Below, in pieces: positions 63,101-64,000 of a stretch of DNA of 64,000 nt. Positions within the stretch are counted from its first letter, which is position 1; each line of letters opens with the position of its first letter. The notes beneath the pieces were generated by a model that made no database searches, was not told where the DNA came from, and worked only from the letters and a program-made list of their open reading frames with translations. Origin of the DNA: Flavobacteriales bacterium (GTDB lineage Bacteria; Bacteroidota; Bacteroidia; Flavobacteriales_G; Salibacteraceae); assembly GCA_018660685.1 (NCBI GenBank), contig JABJJW010000012.1, positions 310,001-374,000 on the forward strand, written 5' to 3'. Position numbers and translations under genes: made by a program.

Positions 63101-64000
63101 GACTGAAGACGTCCACCGGATGCTGCTTGCATCCAAACGACTCCAACAGTAATATTATTTACGGCACCTGGGCCTAATCGGAATGGACCAGATGATTGTA
63201 CAAATCGTCGGTCACCTGGAGGGTTACCAGCGTTTACTTCCGTCCATGGCTCTGTATTTCCAGGATCAACTCCATCGGTTCCCCAATTTTGAGGATCGGT
63301 ATCCCCAGGGAACATGTAACTGGCAGGTATCGCCGCTGGGTTGGAAGGATCGTATCCATTTCCACCAAAAGTCATTGGAGTTCCATCTCTCCAGATACCA
63401 CGCAACATGTTATAGTAATCTGTCGCGATACTCGGGTCACCTGTTGGGCCTGCCGCGTTGTTATGATAAAGGAATTTACGCATTCCATATCGCTCGTTAT
63501 CTACGATTCCGTCGCCATATCCTGCTCCTTGACCAGCGTAAATAATTCCGTCCTCAGCAAGAGCGCCAGCGTAGTCATTTTCGCAAAAACAATTATCAAT
63601 ACCATCATTTGCCTGGAACGGACCTTGGAAAAAGTCAACTCCAATTGCAGGTGGTTGAGTTCCGTATCCAAGATTACCAGAGGCATCTTGATCATCGTCA
63701 TCACCATTATAGAAATACCCTAATCCCCGGCGAACATCAACACCGACATAGTCATCCTGTGCATTACCGAGGTCACCATCTACCCACTGACCGAAGTACG
63801 TATCACTGAGTTCGAAAGTCGAACGGTTAATAAGCTCGTAGTTGTAGAAGGTCATGTTGTTGACCTCATCTGTCGTAGCGAATGCAAATGCTTGCGCACG
63901 AATTTCCATTCCGATTGACTGACCACCGGATTCAGTATGGACATTCCCCTTGTCATTAAAGACCCACCAAAGGTTCTGATCACCATAAATGTCCTTTACT
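60166..64000 (-). CDS. giant secreted protein, T9SS-associated type (N-terminus cut by window edge)
   Basis: The minus-strand frame is open to base 64000, giving at least 1,278 residues; the ATG at 63909 is internal, since in-frame codons continue upstream (WWVFNDKGNVHTESGG). The chain is acidic, Asn/Asp/Gly-rich, with many aromatic repeats and few basic clusters, typical of large Bacteroidetes surface proteins. The C-terminus (about the last 90 residues) is a FlgD-like Ig module: CTINIFTVNGTLVRTYDKDD, then SGLYIIHVEAPGLGEKILKW, ending RPIDLNSF. This differs from the canonical type IX signal but occupies its place. It is 18 bp upstream of the PorV-like gene. Role unknown; surface attachment or adhesion is inference. 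Confidence 0.85.
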   Translation of the reverse strand, partial: VKDIYGDQNLWWVFNDKGNVHTESGGQSIGMEIRAQAFAFATTDEVNNMTFYNYELINRSTFELSDTYFGQWVDGDLGNAQDDYVGVDVRRGLGYFYNGDDDDQDASGNLGYGTQPPAIGVDFFQGPFQANDGIDNCFCENDYAGALAEDGIIYAGQGAGYGDGIVDNERYGMRKFLYHNNAAGPTGDPSIATDYYNMLRGIWRDGTPMTFGGNGYDPSNPAAIPASYMFPGDTDPQNWGTDGVDPGNTEPWTEVNAGNPPGDRRFVQSSGPFRLGPGAVNNITVGVVWMQAASGGRLQSVEDMRKADDKTQALFDSCFEILDGPDAPDVTVQELDKEVILMLSNGINSNNFNEGFEAVDPFLAAPDSIDTNDDGKNDVRLTPKEKSVFATYKFEGYQIYQLADATVSTNDLNDPDKARLMSQVDIANGVSKLINYEYNSQIGQDVPIVKVDGANEGIRHTFKIDQDLFAVDNIRLINHKTYYYMVIAYAYNRYGDGFGNLEFVDGVYDPSSDPPRLDGQKIPYLASRKSPSGPVQVYAAIPHKTDIEFNGIQLNAEYGDGIEITRVEGRGNGGNYVNIKEDQIDSMMSAGASPDYWTSPNLKYAAGEGPVALKVVDPLTIQPGEFTIKFIDTTANQDYSNLTWLLYERNNAETPLDTIYADQTIRQNNEQVLFDLGLSLSVGPGFAANEEGTINNGYIGFNIEYDDQTDQWLGGIIDEDADCDFNWIKAGTYYPDAAATLEIPCTDCFLDNANEVPCDSAQDWENIAGRTWSPWALASFDTAHPVPFFAGTSVTSAMKFAEDMRNNAGLHNTPSVDVIFTKDKNKWTRCPVIEAGDVAFLNEGDIVRGELRRGLSVDKNGLNQFESGVNLEEATYFGDQVLTTSMIANMRQSDKDYFASIGYNLAALEGLSYGMGWFPGYAVDVETGERLNMAFSENSWLAGENGRDMQWNPTDKVAEELWGELRYGGMHMVYVFRNNAEDGQKLGKPRRLMPSYDGGSYAYGNMATFDPTNNPNIINPNEEAYQGFMSVFRAGAWVGYPLVAENGQLWGDSDSNGVTIQLRAASKYRPYSPSTDFVDATSIASGGQYYVSDGRVTVNQDFEVQSGDSTIIVQDSVRYYKGGAFKAVEAGFVSTSGAGLRMVETVNRGLPLYNFNTYKVAPTISDSLGTDALDEIKAVPNPYYAYSSYEEQRLDYVVKLINLPEVCTINIFTVNGTLVRTYDKDDPTATSIDWDLKNQDNITIASGLYIIHVEAPGLGEKILKWFGVLRPIDLNSF

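Noticed and set aside
1-64000. CRISPR arrays, insertion sequences, prophage or defence islands
   Set aside because: I saw no regularly spaced repeats, transposase or integrase motifs, phage structural genes or defence-type domains in any frame read.

Overview
The window looks like a chromosomal segment of a Bacteroidetes bacterium, most likely of the order Flavobacteriales. The basis is gene content: a TonB-dependent receptor paired with a DUF4249 lipoprotein, a PorV/PorQ-family protein beside a very large secreted protein, a Bacteroidetes-length YidC, many lipoproteins, and promoter elements of the TAnnTTTG type used by Bacteroidetes sigma factors. Genes are densely packed, with many 1-bp (TGATG/TAATG) and 4-bp (ATGA) overlaps. 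No insertion sequence, prophage, integrase or CRISPR array was seen. One tRNA gene (Leu, anticodon TAG) is present and no rRNA.

Layout. 1-6.8 kb: fatty-acid beta-oxidation genes on the minus strand (MarR regulator, two-domain hydroxyacyl-CoA dehydrogenase/enoyl-CoA hydratase, thiolase, then acyl-CoA dehydrogenase cut by the window edge), interrupted by two related cysteine-rich lipoproteins on the plus strand. 7-10.4 kb: TonB receptor plus DUF4249 lipoprotein. 10.5-10.7 kb: a 43-residue Lys/Cys-rich protein behind a perfect Fur-type dyad. 10.8-14.9 kb: adenylosuccinate lyase, an MsbA-like ABC exporter and a glycosyltransferase. 15-19.9 kb: a sulfur-flavoured cluster (TauE/SafE, two rhodaneses, a small membrane protein, a fatty-acid-hydroxylase-type protein, a Crp/Fnr regulator, an EI24/CysZ-like protein). 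20-28.4 kb: YidC, M42 peptidase, MltF-like transglycosylase, M23/LysM peptidase and a redoxin. 28.4-33 kb: YceI, RNase HII, a 749-residue propeller-like protein and a glucosaminidase. 33.1-37.2 kb: RsgA, Dtd, an MBOAT/SGNH acylation pair and a MazG-like protein. 37.2-43 kb: membrane pyrophosphatase, an outer-membrane protein, an LVIVD-repeat lipoprotein and pyruvate dehydrogenase E1 beta.

43.2-49.2 kb: electron-transfer flavoprotein, bifunctional nuclease, nucleoside transporter, ThyA-FolA and a lipoprotein. 49.2-52.7 kb: the trigger factor-ClpP-ClpX proteostasis operon and tRNA-Leu. 52.8-55.4 kb: flavin reductase, DUF3127 protein with an SSB-like tail and an AtoE-type transporter. 55.4-59 kb: glycosyltransferase, UPF0104 membrane protein, RuvC, HIT protein and GreA. 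59-64 kb: PorV-like protein and a giant secreted protein that runs off the window.

The beta-oxidation enzymes would reduce EtfAB through acyl-CoA dehydrogenase, linking 1-6.8 kb with 43-45 kb. Five of ten convergent gene pairs overlap by exactly four bases at their stop codons. The points I find most worth following are the dyad-controlled mini-protein, the paired cysteine-rich lipoproteins inside the fad block, the sulfur/rhodanese cluster, the DUF3127 SSB-like tail, and the giant secreted protein with its PorV-like partner. No clearly new defence or mobile system is visible.
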